A stretch of DNA of 64,000 nucleotides, taken from positions 20,490 through 84,489 of the forward strand of contig JAADDZ010000006.1 in assembly GCA_013153635.1 (NCBI GenBank), written 5' to 3'. This document shows, in pieces, positions 18,480 to 26,353 of the stretch (position 1 is its first letter; each line of letters begins with the position of its first letter). This stretch comes from Aquificota bacterium (GTDB lineage: Bacteria > Aquificota > Aquificia > Aquificales > Hydrogenothermaceae). Both the position numbers and the translations under genes were made by a program. The notes beneath the pieces are model-generated. The model saw only the letters and a list, made by a program, of their open reading frames with translations, ran no database searches and was not told the origin of the DNA.

Positions 18480-20488
18480 TGGTTTTTCCTCTGAATTTTT
18501 TCCAAGTAAATTTCAAACCTCTTCTTGTAAATTTCATCACCAATTTGAGAAACTAATTTTCCATAAAATTCATAATCTTTGTTGCTCTTTTTAAGCATTT
18601 CCAACAATTTAAGCCTTATATATTCCCCAATTCCTTTTTCCATAAAGAAACCATCAGCCAATAAGTAGTAAATATTTTGAGCCAATGTATTATGAATTTC
18701 TTCTTTCGGTTTAACAATAGTTCTATATTCTTCAACTTTTCCGTTTCCATCCTCTTTTACATATAAATCTAAAAATACACAATTTCCTTTTGGTATATCA
18801 GAAAGCATAAAGGGAGAGTGTGAGGCTATAATTGTGTGTATTTTTTTCTTTGGATACTTTTTCTTTACAAACTCTGTTAGGAAATAAATAAACAGTCTTT
18901 GCCATTCTGGGTGGAAATATACATCAGGCTCGTCAAGTAATAATATTACATTTTCTTTATTGTCTCTTTGTGAACAGTCTTCTCCATCAAGCACTTCTGA
19001 TATATCTGCGAATACAGAAAGTAATGCTTTTTGACCAGAAGAAAGCGGCGGGTGGAAGTCAAAGTTGATTGGATTAAACTCATATAGTTTTAAAGCTAAA
19101 TAGCTATCAACCAAATCCGCAACTTTCTTTAAAAAAGGACTATCATTTTTGAATTTATCAATTTCCATTATTATATAAATTTGGTTTTTATCTTTTACTT
19201 TTGCTTTATCTTTATCTTTCAATAACTCTTCTAAATTTAATAAAAATGATTCTATACTCTTCAGAGATTCATTAATTATATGGGTATAAATAACATTACC
19301 TATTTTCAATTTTATATTTTTATAATGTTCATATAAATCTTTGATTAAATCCTTGGTTTTATCATATTTTTTTTCTAAATTCTCTATGCTTTCAAGTTTT
19401 TCAAAAAGTTTTCCAAATTCTTCACTTTCAACAAAATCTTCCCAACCTTCATAAACTCCTATCATATTATTTATGTATCTTAAAAATGCGTGAATAAAAA
19501 GAATTACTTTAATCCTTACAATTGGCTCTAATTCTTTTCCAAAAATAATTTTGTGAAAAGTTTCTAATTTTCTTATTAAGTTTTCAATCAATTTTTTCTT
19601 ATCTTCTGGGAGATTTGGGTCTTTTATTTCCTCTAAAAACTTTCTGAAATCATAAGATTTCCCATCTTTCATAAGATTTTCGTAAGGAATTGTTATAATA
19701 AAATAATCAGGGAATTTAGCATATTTGTCTATGGATAGTATTCCACTAATTATGTTTATATTCCCGCATTTAAATAAATTCCGTAAAAAAGAATGGTTAT
19801 CTTTTACATAATTGCTTTTGAATTCTTCTCCCCAAGAATTTCCTAGGGGCTTTTGATACCATTTTTTAAATTCTTTGGATATAAGAGGTGCTCTAAATTT
19901 AGGAGGAAGGGAAAAAAAGCTATATTTTAATTCTCTTTTTTCCTCTTGCGTATTTACTTTTGGAGGTGGAAGTTCCAAAAGTAGTTCATCATCTTTTGAT
20001 AGTTGATTGAGTTTTATTCTGGTGGTTTTTCCATTTTTTTTATTTACTTTTGCTCCCCAAAAAATAAATTCCTTATTTTCTTTTTCAAAGAAAATACAAT
20101 AAAATCTATCTTCAAAATAGAATGATATATCACTACTAATATGTTTGATATATCTATCTTTTTTTTCTAAATCCTCTAATAATTCCAAAACACTACTCTT
20201 CCCTGTTCCATTCTTGCCAACAATCAAAGAAATAAACTGGTTTGGGAAATATTCATTTATAAAATCATCATCAGGGTTAAACTTTTTTATTTTTAATTTG
20301 CCTTCTATAACACTTTCTTTCTCTTCCCCATTTGGGAGTTCAAATTTTTGTGTTTTAATAGGCTCAAACTCAAACTCAAAATTAGAATGGAAGTTAAGAT
20401 TGACTTCTTTTAAAATCTTTCTAAAATCCTCTATCCACATATAAATTAGCTGAAGCAACTTTACTCCCCCGTTCGTATAAAAAACCAT
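18476..20488 (-). CDS. SMC/ABC-like AAA ATPase, Septu PtuA-like
   Basis: A 670-residue OLD/RecN-like ATPase without TM segments. Walker A is GKNGTGKS (residues 91-98), the ABC signature LSSGQ (482-486), Walker B VILLLDEPD (514-522) and the H-loop ASHSPF (555-560). About 380 mostly helical, charged residues sit between Walker A and the signature. No TOPRIM nuclease domain is present, which separates it from OLD nucleases; the nuclease is the next gene. It probably acts as sensor/regulator of the HNH partner. The start is uncertain: ATG 20488 has no SD, while a TTG at 20458 follows GGGGGAG. Confidence 0.82.
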   Translation of the reverse strand: MVFYTNGGVKLLQLIYMWIEDFRKILKEVNLNFHSNFEFEFEPIKTQKFELPNGEEKESVIEGKLKIKKFNPDDDFINEYFPNQFISLIVGKNGTGKSSVLELLEDLEKKDRYIKHISSDISFYFEDRFYCIFFEKENKEFIFWGAKVNKKNGKTTRIKLNQLSKDDELLLELPPPKVNTQEEKRELKYSFFSLPPKFRAPLISKEFKKWYQKPLGNSWGEEFKSNYVKDNHSFLRNLFKCGNINIISGILSIDKYAKFPDYFIITIPYENLMKDGKSYDFRKFLEEIKDPNLPEDKKKLIENLIRKLETFHKIIFGKELEPIVRIKVILFIHAFLRYINNMIGVYEGWEDFVESEEFGKLFEKLESIENLEKKYDKTKDLIKDLYEHYKNIKLKIGNVIYTHIINESLKSIESFLLNLEELLKDKDKAKVKDKNQIYIIMEIDKFKNDSPFLKKVADLVDSYLALKLYEFNPINFDFHPPLSSGQKALLSVFADISEVLDGEDCSQRDNKENVILLLDEPDVYFHPEWQRLFIYFLTEFVKKKYPKKKIHTIIASHSPFMLSDIPKGNCVFLDLYVKEDGNGKVEEYRTIVKPKEEIHNTLAQNIYYLLADGFFMEKGIGEYIRLKLLEMLKKSNKDYEFYGKLVSQIGDEIYKKRFEIYLEKIQRKNQ

Positions 20489-20502
20489 TACACTTTTTGA
20501 TT

Positions 20503-20527
20503 TATAATTTTACCATGGGGGTAAAAT
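20503..20527 (+). promoter_or_regulatory. -10 box and inverted repeat between divergent defence genes
   Basis: A perfect TATAAT (20503-20508) overlaps an 8-bp perfect inverted repeat ATTTTACC-N5-GGTAAAAT (20507-20514/20520-20527) that ends on the start codon at 20526. The repeat lies between the ATPase gene and the oppositely oriented small ORF, so it could be an operator for either. No regulator gene is next to it. Confidence 0.4.
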
Positions 20528-20735
20528 GAAAAAATTAGATTTGGATTTTAGAGAATTAAACATCTTATTCAATAGTAAAGAAGAAAGTTTTAAGGAATTT
20601 TGTTGTCATCTTGCTTATGAGTTAGAAGAGGTTCCTGATGGTATTAGATATTTTCGTTTTAGAGGTGCTGGTGGAAACGGTGGAGTTGAATATATTTTGG
20701 AATTACCTAGAGGAGCTAAAGATTTTGAGAAATAA
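20526..20735 (+). pseudogene. N-terminal fragment of a nuclease-like protein
   Basis: A 69-codon ORF. Its sequence (FKEFCCHLAYELEEV, then FRGAGGNGGVEYILELP) recalls the head of large defence-associated restriction-endonuclease-like proteins, which start with FxxFCxxLL and GAGGDGGVE and continue with a WQAK-type catalytic strand. Here the Asp of GGDGG is Asn and the reading frame stops before any QAK strand. It therefore looks like a truncated relic. Whether the 69-residue peptide is still made is unknown; a GGGGG SD is present. It overlaps the next gene by 11 bp. Confidence 0.5.
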
Positions 20736-21351
20736 TAACATTTATAGTTTAACTAAATTACTAGTCAAAACTTATAAAAACTTACGAAAAGAAATACCAA
20801 GTACACATAAGTTTTTGGCAAAGGCAAGGAATTTATTTTTTGCCTCTAAAGAATTTCATCTTGCCGATTCAGATATAGAGTTTTTAAACAAAGAAATGGA
20901 TTTTCTTGAAGAAGCTTATAATAAAATTTTTGAGAAGGATTATCGTTTTTTAAATTTAACAGAAACTGAATTGGAGGATATCAAGAAAAATCTTGAGTTT
21001 TTTACCCTAAAATATGATAACTATTATGAATATTTAAAATTTGCAAGAGAAATATTTAGAAGATTCCTAATTTTTATGTTTTCTTCCTTAATTTCTATAA
21101 TAGCTGGTAAAAAAATTATACAAAATTTTCCATTTTCAAATAAAAATAATATGGAAGGCATAAATAATACAATTAATTTAAACATCACAGATATTATATT
21201 GTATATTTCTATAGCTTTTATCTTTGTATATATGATTTATGCCTCTTTCCCGCAAATGATAGTAAATATACAAGCCAAAAGAGAAATATTAAAAGAAATA
21301 GAAATATTAATAGATAAAAGGATTTCCCAGCTAAAAACTAAAAGTTTTTAA
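20725..21351 (+). CDS. Two-TM protein with helical N-terminus, unknown (defence-associated context)
   Basis: A 208-residue protein if the TTG at 20725 is used. The choice rests on an AGAGGAG SD at 20709-20715, nine bases upstream; frame-open sequence before it is only a shadow of the overlapping fragment. Residues 1-110 are charged and helical (likely coiled coil), TM1 is about 114-128, a 25-residue Asn-rich loop follows, TM2 is about 155-175, and the tail is helical. No family is recognised. Two-TM proteins with helical cytosolic domains occur as membrane-damaging effectors in defence systems, but that role is only a possibility here. Confidence 0.55.
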   Translation: MRNNNIYSLTKLLVKTYKNLRKEIPSTHKFLAKARNLFFASKEFHLADSDIEFLNKEMDFLEEAYNKIFEKDYRFLNLTETELEDIKKNLEFFTLKYDNYYEYLKFAREIFRRFLIFMFSSLISIIAGKKIIQNFPFSNKNNMEGINNTINLNITDIILYISIAFIFVYMIYASFPQMIVNIQAKREILKEIEILIDKRISQLKTKSF

Positions 21352-21358
21352 ATGAGCT

Positions 21359-21496
21359 TTAATAATCAGTATCAGCACCTTCAGGAAGATTAATTTGTGC
21401 CTTTTTAACAACCATGTTCCTATCCCTATAATTTGAAATTCTAACTGGTCATTGAGTTCAAATTCCATCTGAAATATCTTCTAACAAAGACTTCAT
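21359..21496 (-). pseudogene. Decayed small gene with two in-frame stops
   Basis: Starting at ATG 21496, four bases after the HepT relic, one frame reads MKSLLEDISDGI, stop, TQ, stop, then PVRISNYRDRNMVV and on to LPEGADTDY, stop. Continuity of the frame across two TGA codons suggests a decayed gene once in operon with hepT. I do not recognise the product. With the next entry it accounts for the 304-bp stretch 21352-21655, which has no intact gene. Confidence 0.35.
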
Positions 21497-21499
21497 TAT

Positions 21500-21646
21500 C
21501 TACCCTTTTTTAAATCTTGAATCATTCTTCTTTATAAAATTTTCAAGTTCGGGTAAATTTTCATTTAGAATGGATATTATTATTTCTATATCAATCCCCC
21601 AATAATTATGAATTAGTATATCTCTAAACCTTGAAAAAACTCCAAA
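21500..21646 (-). pseudogene. HepT (HEPN) toxin relic, C-terminal part
   Basis: About 48 codons on the minus strand closely resemble the C-terminus of HepT RNase toxins. The catalytic RX4H motif (RDILIH) is followed by NYWGIDIEIIISIL and LPELENFI. An in-frame stop precedes the fragment and no start codon or N-terminal half is present; the vapB promoter begins where it should be. It is a remnant of a HepT/MntA-type module. Confidence 0.65.
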
Positions 21647-21669
21647 TCAGTAGTAATGTATATATACAT
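21631..21669 (+). promoter_or_regulatory. vapB promoter with palindromic operator
   Basis: TTGAAA (21631-21636), 17-bp spacer, TAATGT, and a perfect 14-bp palindrome ATGTATATATACAT (21656-21669) at the expected transcription start. It suits autorepression by the ribbon-helix-helix antitoxin. An AGGAGA SD follows before ATG 21689. Confidence 0.55.
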
Positions 21670-21688
21670 CACAAATAGGAGACTTGTT

Positions 21689-21937
21689 ATGAAAAGAACG
21701 CAAATTTATTTAGATGAGGAAGTTTACAAATATCTAAAGGCAGAAAGCAAAAGAACCGGTAAAAGTGTATCTGAAATTATAAGAGAGAAATTAAGAGCAG
21801 AAATAAACCAATCGAAAGAAAATCTCGTAAAGGCTATAGATGAAACAGCTGGTATATGGCAATACAAAACTGAAAACGTTGAAGAAACTATAAGAAATAT
21901 AAGGAAAGGGAAGAGAATTGATAATATTCGATACTGA
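21689..21937 (+). CDS. vapB: Ribbon-helix-helix antitoxin (VapB-like)
   Basis: An 82-residue protein from ATG 21689, chosen over ATG 21656 because an AGGAGA SD lies just upstream and the RHH domain begins at once: KRTQIYLDEEVYKYL followed by RTGKSVSEIIREKL. The C-terminal tail, which should wrap the toxin, is helical and charged. It overlaps the PIN-domain gene by 20 bp, the normal arrangement for a toxin-antitoxin pair. Confidence 0.85.
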   Translation: MKRTQIYLDEEVYKYLKAESKRTGKSVSEIIREKLRAEINQSKENLVKAIDETAGIWQYKTENVEETIRNIRKGKRIDNIRY

Positions 21938-22292
21938 TGTTCTTATCTGGATTTTAAGAGGAAAAGAAGAAGTCATTGAAAAGGCTAAACAAATTATAGA
22001 GGATACTAATGGTTATGTTTACATAACCCCTATTCAAATCGCAGAAATTTATGCTGGAGCAAGAAAAAGAGAAATACCAAGTATAGAAAGATTACTAAAT
22101 AGCTTTAAGCATATAGAAATAAATAGTGAAATCGGTAAATTAGCAGGAGAGCTTTTGAACAAATATAGAAAATCTCACAACGTGGAACTTGCGGACAGTT
22201 TAATAGCTTCTTGTTGTATTGTTTGTGGTTTTAAACTCTGGACGTTTAATAAAAAACATTATCCAATGATAAAAGATGAAAATATATTATGA
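21918..22292 (+). CDS. vapC: PIN-domain ribonuclease toxin (VapC)
   Basis: A 124-residue PIN-domain protein with the acidic catalytic set D5 (IFDTD), E43 (QIAEIYAGA) and D93 (VELADSLIAS), plus the TFNKKHY segment near residue 109. All expected residues are present, so the toxin looks active. The start is TTG 21918, inside the antitoxin gene and preceded by a purine-rich SD. VapC toxins cleave tRNA or rRNA; the target here cannot be told. Confidence 0.9.
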   Translation: MIIFDTDVLIWILRGKEEVIEKAKQIIEDTNGYVYITPIQIAEIYAGARKREIPSIERLLNSFKHIEINSEIGKLAGELLNKYRKSHNVELADSLIASCCIVCGFKLWTFNKKHYPMIKDENIL

Positions 22293-22399
22293 GGTCTATT
22301 AAGTTATTAGATTTTTTTATACAATGTTTTAAATCTTTTAAAGACTACAGTAGGATTCGCAAAAAAGGATTTTAGTTAATTAATTAGGATAATATTGAT

Positions 22400-22903
22400 A
22401 TGTACGAAAATTTCCTTGAAGAATTGATTTATGAGTATTTTGAGTTCAAAAATTTTTTTGTAAAAAGAAATATTAAACTCCGTAAGCGAACAAGAGGAGG
22501 ATATGATAGAGAAATTGATATTTTGGCTTTATGCCCTCGAAACAATCATCTCTATCATATAGAATCTTCATTTGCTGCAGATAGCTGGGAACAAACAATT
22601 TTAAACTTTAAGAACAAAAAATTTGATATTACACAAGAAGAATATGCAAATTTGATAGGGTTAAGTGCTGATAAAATAAAAATTTTTAAAGTTGCCATTC
22701 TCTTAAATGTACCTAAAAAAAATAGAAAGCAGAAAAAAGAGGATTTTAAAATTAAGACAGGAGCAAAATTGTTATCCATTGGAGAATTCATGAGAATAGT
22801 TAAACATTCTATAAAGTTTAGGGAACCATTGAAGAAAGCTGTCCCTGAGAAATATCCATTGTTACGAACTATTCAATTTCTTCTTTTTTCAGAAAAATTA
22901 TAA
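22400..22903 (+). CDS. PD-(D/E)XK nuclease-like protein, orphan
   Basis: A 167-residue soluble basic protein. The N-terminal part has the order of a restriction-endonuclease fold: an alpha helix (NFLEELIYEYF), a Gly-rich turn and REID40IL, then YHIE55SS where the usual E-X-K is expected. The lysine is replaced by Ser, so catalysis is uncertain. The C-terminus is basic and helical. I do not recognise a named family. The neighbourhood (TA module upstream, recombinase relic downstream) points to a defence or mobile-element role. Confidence 0.6.
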   Translation: MYENFLEELIYEYFEFKNFFVKRNIKLRKRTRGGYDREIDILALCPRNNHLYHIESSFAADSWEQTILNFKNKKFDITQEEYANLIGLSADKIKIFKVAILLNVPKKNRKQKKEDFKIKTGAKLLSIGEFMRIVKHSIKFREPLKKAVPEKYPLLRTIQFLLFSEKL

Positions 22904-23069
22904 TTAAATTTGGTTTAAGGGTTGTTTTAATATAGGGTTTGTTTAGGTTTTAATAGATAGTATAAAGCAGATGAGCAGTATGTAGAAAGCATCAGGAAGA
23001 ATACTTGGAGAGGGTTTTATGGCAGATTACAACAATGTAAGGCAGTATTTAGTGCAAAATAAAGTTTAA

Positions 23070-23348
23070 ACAAAAAACTCCAGAGCTTCCTTAAGTTATT
23101 TGAAGGAAAATCCAAGTAAGACTATAGCTAAAAAGATACGGGAATACGAGGAGCAAATAAGGCTTTTAGAGCTGGAACTTACATCTTTTGAGGAAATAGA
23201 GAGTGTGGAAGTTGATGATGAAGTGATAGATATATTCTTTGAGCAGATAGATAATGTACTGAATATGGACATTTCACAGGCAAGGGAAATAATAAAAAAT
23301 CTCCTTGAAGAAGTTAAGATAGAGAAAAACAAAATAGAGGGCTTTTAA
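23070..23348 (+). pseudogene. Recombinase C-terminal relic (probable large serine recombinase)
   Basis: An open frame of 93 codons without ATG or SD. The readable product is a coiled-coil tail (KKIREYEEQIRLLELEL) followed by IDNVLNMDISQAREIIKNLLEEVKI, typical of the C-terminal end of large serine recombinases. The catalytic and DNA-binding domains are missing, and 22904-23069 has stops in all forward frames. The relic lies 14 bp from the tRNA-fMet 3' end, the usual site for an integrase gene. Confidence 0.5.
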
Positions 23349-23362
23349 TCGTAAATTCAATT

Positions 23363-23439
23363 TGGTTGCGGGGGGGGGATTTGAACCCCCGACCTCCGGG
23401 TTATGAGCCCGGCGAGCTACCAGACTGCTCCACCCCGCG
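23363..23439 (-). tRNA. tRNA-fMet (CAT), initiator
   Basis: 77 nt with encoded CCA. Initiator features are the C1-A72 mismatch at the acceptor end (5' CGCGGGG, 3' CCCCGCA), three G-C pairs in the anticodon stem around CTCATAA, and close similarity to E. coli fMet tRNA. The 3' T-stem/acceptor strand is a run of nine C. Its 3' end borders the accessory island. Confidence 0.97.
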
Positions 23440-23469
23440 CAAGATTATTGACATAAAGGGTATTTGTAG

Positions 23470-23546
<77 letters not shown>

Positions 23547-23562
23547 TGCATATTCTATTAAA

Positions 23563-23635
23563 TCGGAGTGGCAGGACTTGAACCTGCGACCCCGTGCTCC
23601 CAAGGCACGTGCTCTGCCACCTGAGCTACACTCCG
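23563..23635 (-). tRNA. tRNA-Pro (TGG)
   Basis: 73 nt, acceptor CGGAGTG/CACTCCG, anticodon loop CTTGGGA (TGG), T-loop TTCAAGT. CCA is not encoded, unlike its two neighbours. It is the first gene of the tRNA trio. Confidence 0.96.
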
Positions 23636-23649
23636 ATAAACAGAAGAAT

Positions 23650-23678
23650 AATATATCACTAAAGGATTATTTTTTCAA
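23650..23678 (-). promoter_or_regulatory. Promoter of the tRNA trio
   Basis: TTGAAA (23678-23673), 17-bp spacer, TATATT (23655-23650), 15 bp before tRNA-Pro. The -35 overlaps the last codon region of ppa. Confidence 0.65.
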
Positions 23679-24205
23679 GCTTTTGAGGTGTACCTTTTTA
23701 CCGCTTTTTGAATATCTTTTAGTGCTTCTTCTTTTGATTTGAATTCTCTTACTTTTACCCATTTACCCGGTTCTAGTTCTTTGTAATGTTCAAAGAAATG
23801 TTTTATTTTGTCTAGAGTTGCTTGTGGTAGGTCTGTGACTTCTTTTATGTCGTCAAATGTTTTATCTAGTTTTGATACAGGGACGGCAATTATTTTTGTA
23901 TCTATACCTTCTTCGTCTTCCATCTCGAGCATTCCTATTGGTCTACATCTTATCACACTTGCAGGTACTACTGGTTGTGAAGATACTACAAGAACGTCTT
24001 CAGGGTCTCCATCGTCAGCTAAGGTATTAGGTATAAATCCATAATTAAAAGGGTAATACATCGCTGTATATAAAAATCTATCTACAAATACTGCACCGCT
24101 TTCTTTGTCTACTTCATATTTTATAGAGCTTCCTTGAGGAATTTCTATTACCACATTGATGTCTTCTGGTGGATTTTTTCCTGCTGGTATTTTTGACAAA
24201 TCCAT
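23675..24205 (-). CDS. ppa: Inorganic pyrophosphatase
   Basis: A 176-residue family I soluble pyrophosphatase that hydrolyses PPi from biosynthesis. The metal-binding signature [11 protein letters not shown] (about residues 65-75) is intact, as are [13 protein letters not shown] and E/K active-site segments ([11 protein letters not shown]). Length is normal for bacterial hexameric enzymes. The tRNA trio follows on the same strand with its own promoter. Confidence 0.96.
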   Translation of the reverse strand: MDLSKIPAGKNPPEDINVVIEIPQGSSIKYEVDKESGAVFVDRFLYTAMYYPFNYGFIPNTLADDGDPEDVLVVSSQPVVPASVIRCRPIGMLEMEDEEGIDTKIIAVPVSKLDKTFDDIKEVTDLPQATLDKIKHFFEHYKELEPGKWVKVREFKSKEEALKDIQKAVKRYTSKA

Positions 24206-24270
24206 TTTTGTCCCCTTTTGATATATTTTTAGTGAAAATATTATATCAAAGGATTCAAAAAAGTTATTGG

Positions 24271-24891
24271 TTATTTGGCTAATTTACATGCTTTTTCAAA
24301 CCTATTGTTTATTATTTCCCAGTTTAGATTTTGGAAGAATGCATCGATATAAGGGGGTCTTTTGTTTTTTTGGTCTATGTAGTATGCATGTTCGTATACG
24401 TCTAAAACTATAAGAGGTATACTATTTACAAAACCTAATTGGTTGTGTGCATCTAAACCATTTACTACAAGCATATTATTGTACAAGTCATAGGATAATA
24501 ATGACCAACCTCTACATGCTATACCGGTTGCTTTGATTTCTGTTTGGCAGTTTTCGACAGAGCCGAATGTTTCTTCTATCAGTTTTTTTAACTGTGAGGA
24601 AGGTTCATCTTTTCCTCCACTTATAAGATGTTCAAAATAAAGTTCGTGTAAAACAACTCCCATGTAGTTGAAGCTTTCTTCTACTTTTAAGGCTCTGTAT
24701 TCTGAATAATTCTGGTTTGCTTTTGACCTGTCTGCAAAATTTTGGTCTGCAAGTTTTTCTTGTATTTCGTTATATTTGGTAACGTATCCTTTGTAGTGAG
24801 CCTCAAAATGTATTTCTATCTGTTCGTCTGATATTCCCTGTAGTCCTTTTGGCTTGAGGTGGTCTTTGGGTTGTAGTTTTGTGATTTTCAT
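24271..24891 (-). CDS. sodB: Superoxide dismutase (Fe/Mn)
   Basis: A 206-residue cytosolic Fe/Mn SOD. Metal ligands are recognisable: the first His in HFEAHYKGY (H28), the second His in the [15 protein letters not shown] helix, and the Asp/His pair in [22 protein letters not shown]. Gln/Gly positions that split Fe from Mn types do not settle the metal by eye. The gene has an SD (GGAGGG) and stands alone between ppa and the NhaD-like transporter. Confidence 0.94.
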   Translation of the reverse strand: MKITKLQPKDHLKPKGLQGISDEQIEIHFEAHYKGYVTKYNEIQEKLADQNFADRSKANQNYSEYRALKVEESFNYMGVVLHELYFEHLISGGKDEPSSQLKKLIEETFGSVENCQTEIKATGIACRGWSLLSYDLYNNMLVVNGLDAHNQLGFVNSIPLIVLDVYEHAYYIDQKNKRPPYIDAFFQNLNWEIINNRFEKACKLAK

Positions 24892-25000
24892 AGTTTCCCT
24901 CCATTAACTATTTTATATTTAGTATGCTTTTTTATAGAAAATATAATTATGATTTATGTCAAGTATAGATTCGTGCAGTTTGGTAGGGGGGGTATAGGGG

Positions 25001-26338
25001 TTATATCCCAAAGATGAGATATTTGAGATATAAAAGTAGGAGAGCTATTATTACTGTTATTATTGTTACTGGGGTACCTGCCTTTAGAAAGTCTATAAAG
25101 GATATTGGGTAGCCTTCTCGTGCTGATAAACCAGAGGCTACTACATTTGCAGATGCTCCAATTATTGTTAGGTTTCCTCCAAGACATGCTCCAAGGGCTA
25201 AAGCCCACCATAAAGGTTCTGTGTTAAAGGTTACTTCTTTAGAGAAGTCTGCTAGGACGTAAGCCATTGCCATTGTAAATGGGATATTGTCAACGATTCC
25301 TGATATTATTGCTGATAGAGGTCCTAATATTAAAATCCCAGATAAAGGCTCTTTTATTAGAGAGGCTGTAAATTCTGCAAGGGTATCAAATACTCCTGTG
25401 CTTTCCATTCCTCCTATGACTATAAATAATCCGATAAAGAACATTAGTGTTGTCCATTCTACTCGTTCGAATATTTTTTCTGGAGATTCTCCAGACCATA
25501 AAAGTAGTATAGATGCCATAAATAAAGCTACTGTTCCCGGTTCTAGATGTAGGGTATGATGTAGGAAGAAGAGTATTATTGTTATTCCAAATATTATTAA
25601 TCCTTTTCTCATGAGGATAACGTCGAATTCTGCTCTTTCTGTTTTTATTATTTCTTCTAACTCTTTTGGGTCTGTTATTCTTGGGTCTAGTTCACCTTTC
25701 CATTTCATCATGAGGGTGAAAACTATAGTCCCTACTATGTGAGTTACTATTACTATTGGTGCAAGATTTATAATAAAGTCATTGAAGGTAAACTTCCCTA
25801 TTGACCCGATTATTATGTTTGGGGGGTCTCCTATTAATGTGGCTGTCCCTCCTATATTGGAGGCTAGTATGGTAGCGATTACGTATGGTACTGGAGGGAG
25901 TTTGAGTCTCTTAGTTATTCCAATTAGTATCGGTATCATAAACAGTACTGTTGTAACGTTGTCTAAAAAGGCAGAGAGAAAAGCGGTTAAAAATGTGAAT
26001 GTGAGTAAGATGTTTATTGGTTTACCTTTTGTTATTTGGAGTGCTTTTATTGATAATATAGAGAAAAACCCGCTCTCTATAAGGACAGAGACGATTATCA
26101 TCATACCTAGTAGTAAAAATATGGTGTTGTGGTCTATAGCTTCCCATGCGTGTGTGGAGGATTCTATGCCTATAAATACTGCTAAAGCTCCTCCAAATAG
26201 GGCGGCGGCTACTCTGTCAAAGAATTTTTCTAGGATAATCATCGCATAAGTGCCTACGAATACAGCTATAGATAGCCAATAAAGAAATGTTTTTGATACT
26301 TCTATTCCAAGTATGCTAAATAATGTATGATGCTCCAC
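25001..26338 (-). CDS. ArsB/NhaD-family ion transporter
   Basis: A 445-residue protein with 11-12 TM helices of the ion-transporter superfamily. Segments such as FLSAFLDNVTTVLFMIP and IGGTATLIGDPPNIIIGS are the paired re-entrant motifs of NhaD/ArsB/CitM proteins, repeated in the second half as SGIVDNIPFTMAMAY and CLGGNLTIIGASANVV. Na+/H+ antiport (NhaD) or anion export is possible. A universal-stress-protein gene precedes it by 15 bp on the same strand, an arrangement seen with ion transporters that use USP regulators. Confidence 0.87.
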   Translation of the reverse strand: MEHHTLFSILGIEVSKTFLYWLSIAVFVGTYAMIILEKFFDRVAAALFGGALAVFIGIESSTHAWEAIDHNTIFLLLGMMIIVSVLIESGFFSILSIKALQITKGKPINILLTFTFLTAFLSAFLDNVTTVLFMIPILIGITKRLKLPPVPYVIATILASNIGGTATLIGDPPNIIIGSIGKFTFNDFIINLAPIVIVTHIVGTIVFTLMMKWKGELDPRITDPKELEEIIKTERAEFDVILMRKGLIIFGITIILFFLHHTLHLEPGTVALFMASILLLWSGESPEKIFERVEWTTLMFFIGLFIVIGGMESTGVFDTLAEFTASLIKEPLSGILILGPLSAIISGIVDNIPFTMAMAYVLADFSKEVTFNTEPLWWALALGACLGGNLTIIGASANVVASGLSAREGYPISFIDFLKAGTPVTIITVIIALLLLYLKYLIFGI

Positions 26339-26353
26339 TTTTCACTCCTCTTT

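Noticed and set aside
20638..20724. N-terminal extension of the two-TM protein to 20638
   Set aside because: These codons are out-of-frame readings of the conserved-looking nuclease fragment; the TTG at 20725 has the SD.
22904..23069. Transposase remnant before the recombinase relic
   Set aside because: Short readable pieces exist in different frames but none resembles a family well enough to claim.
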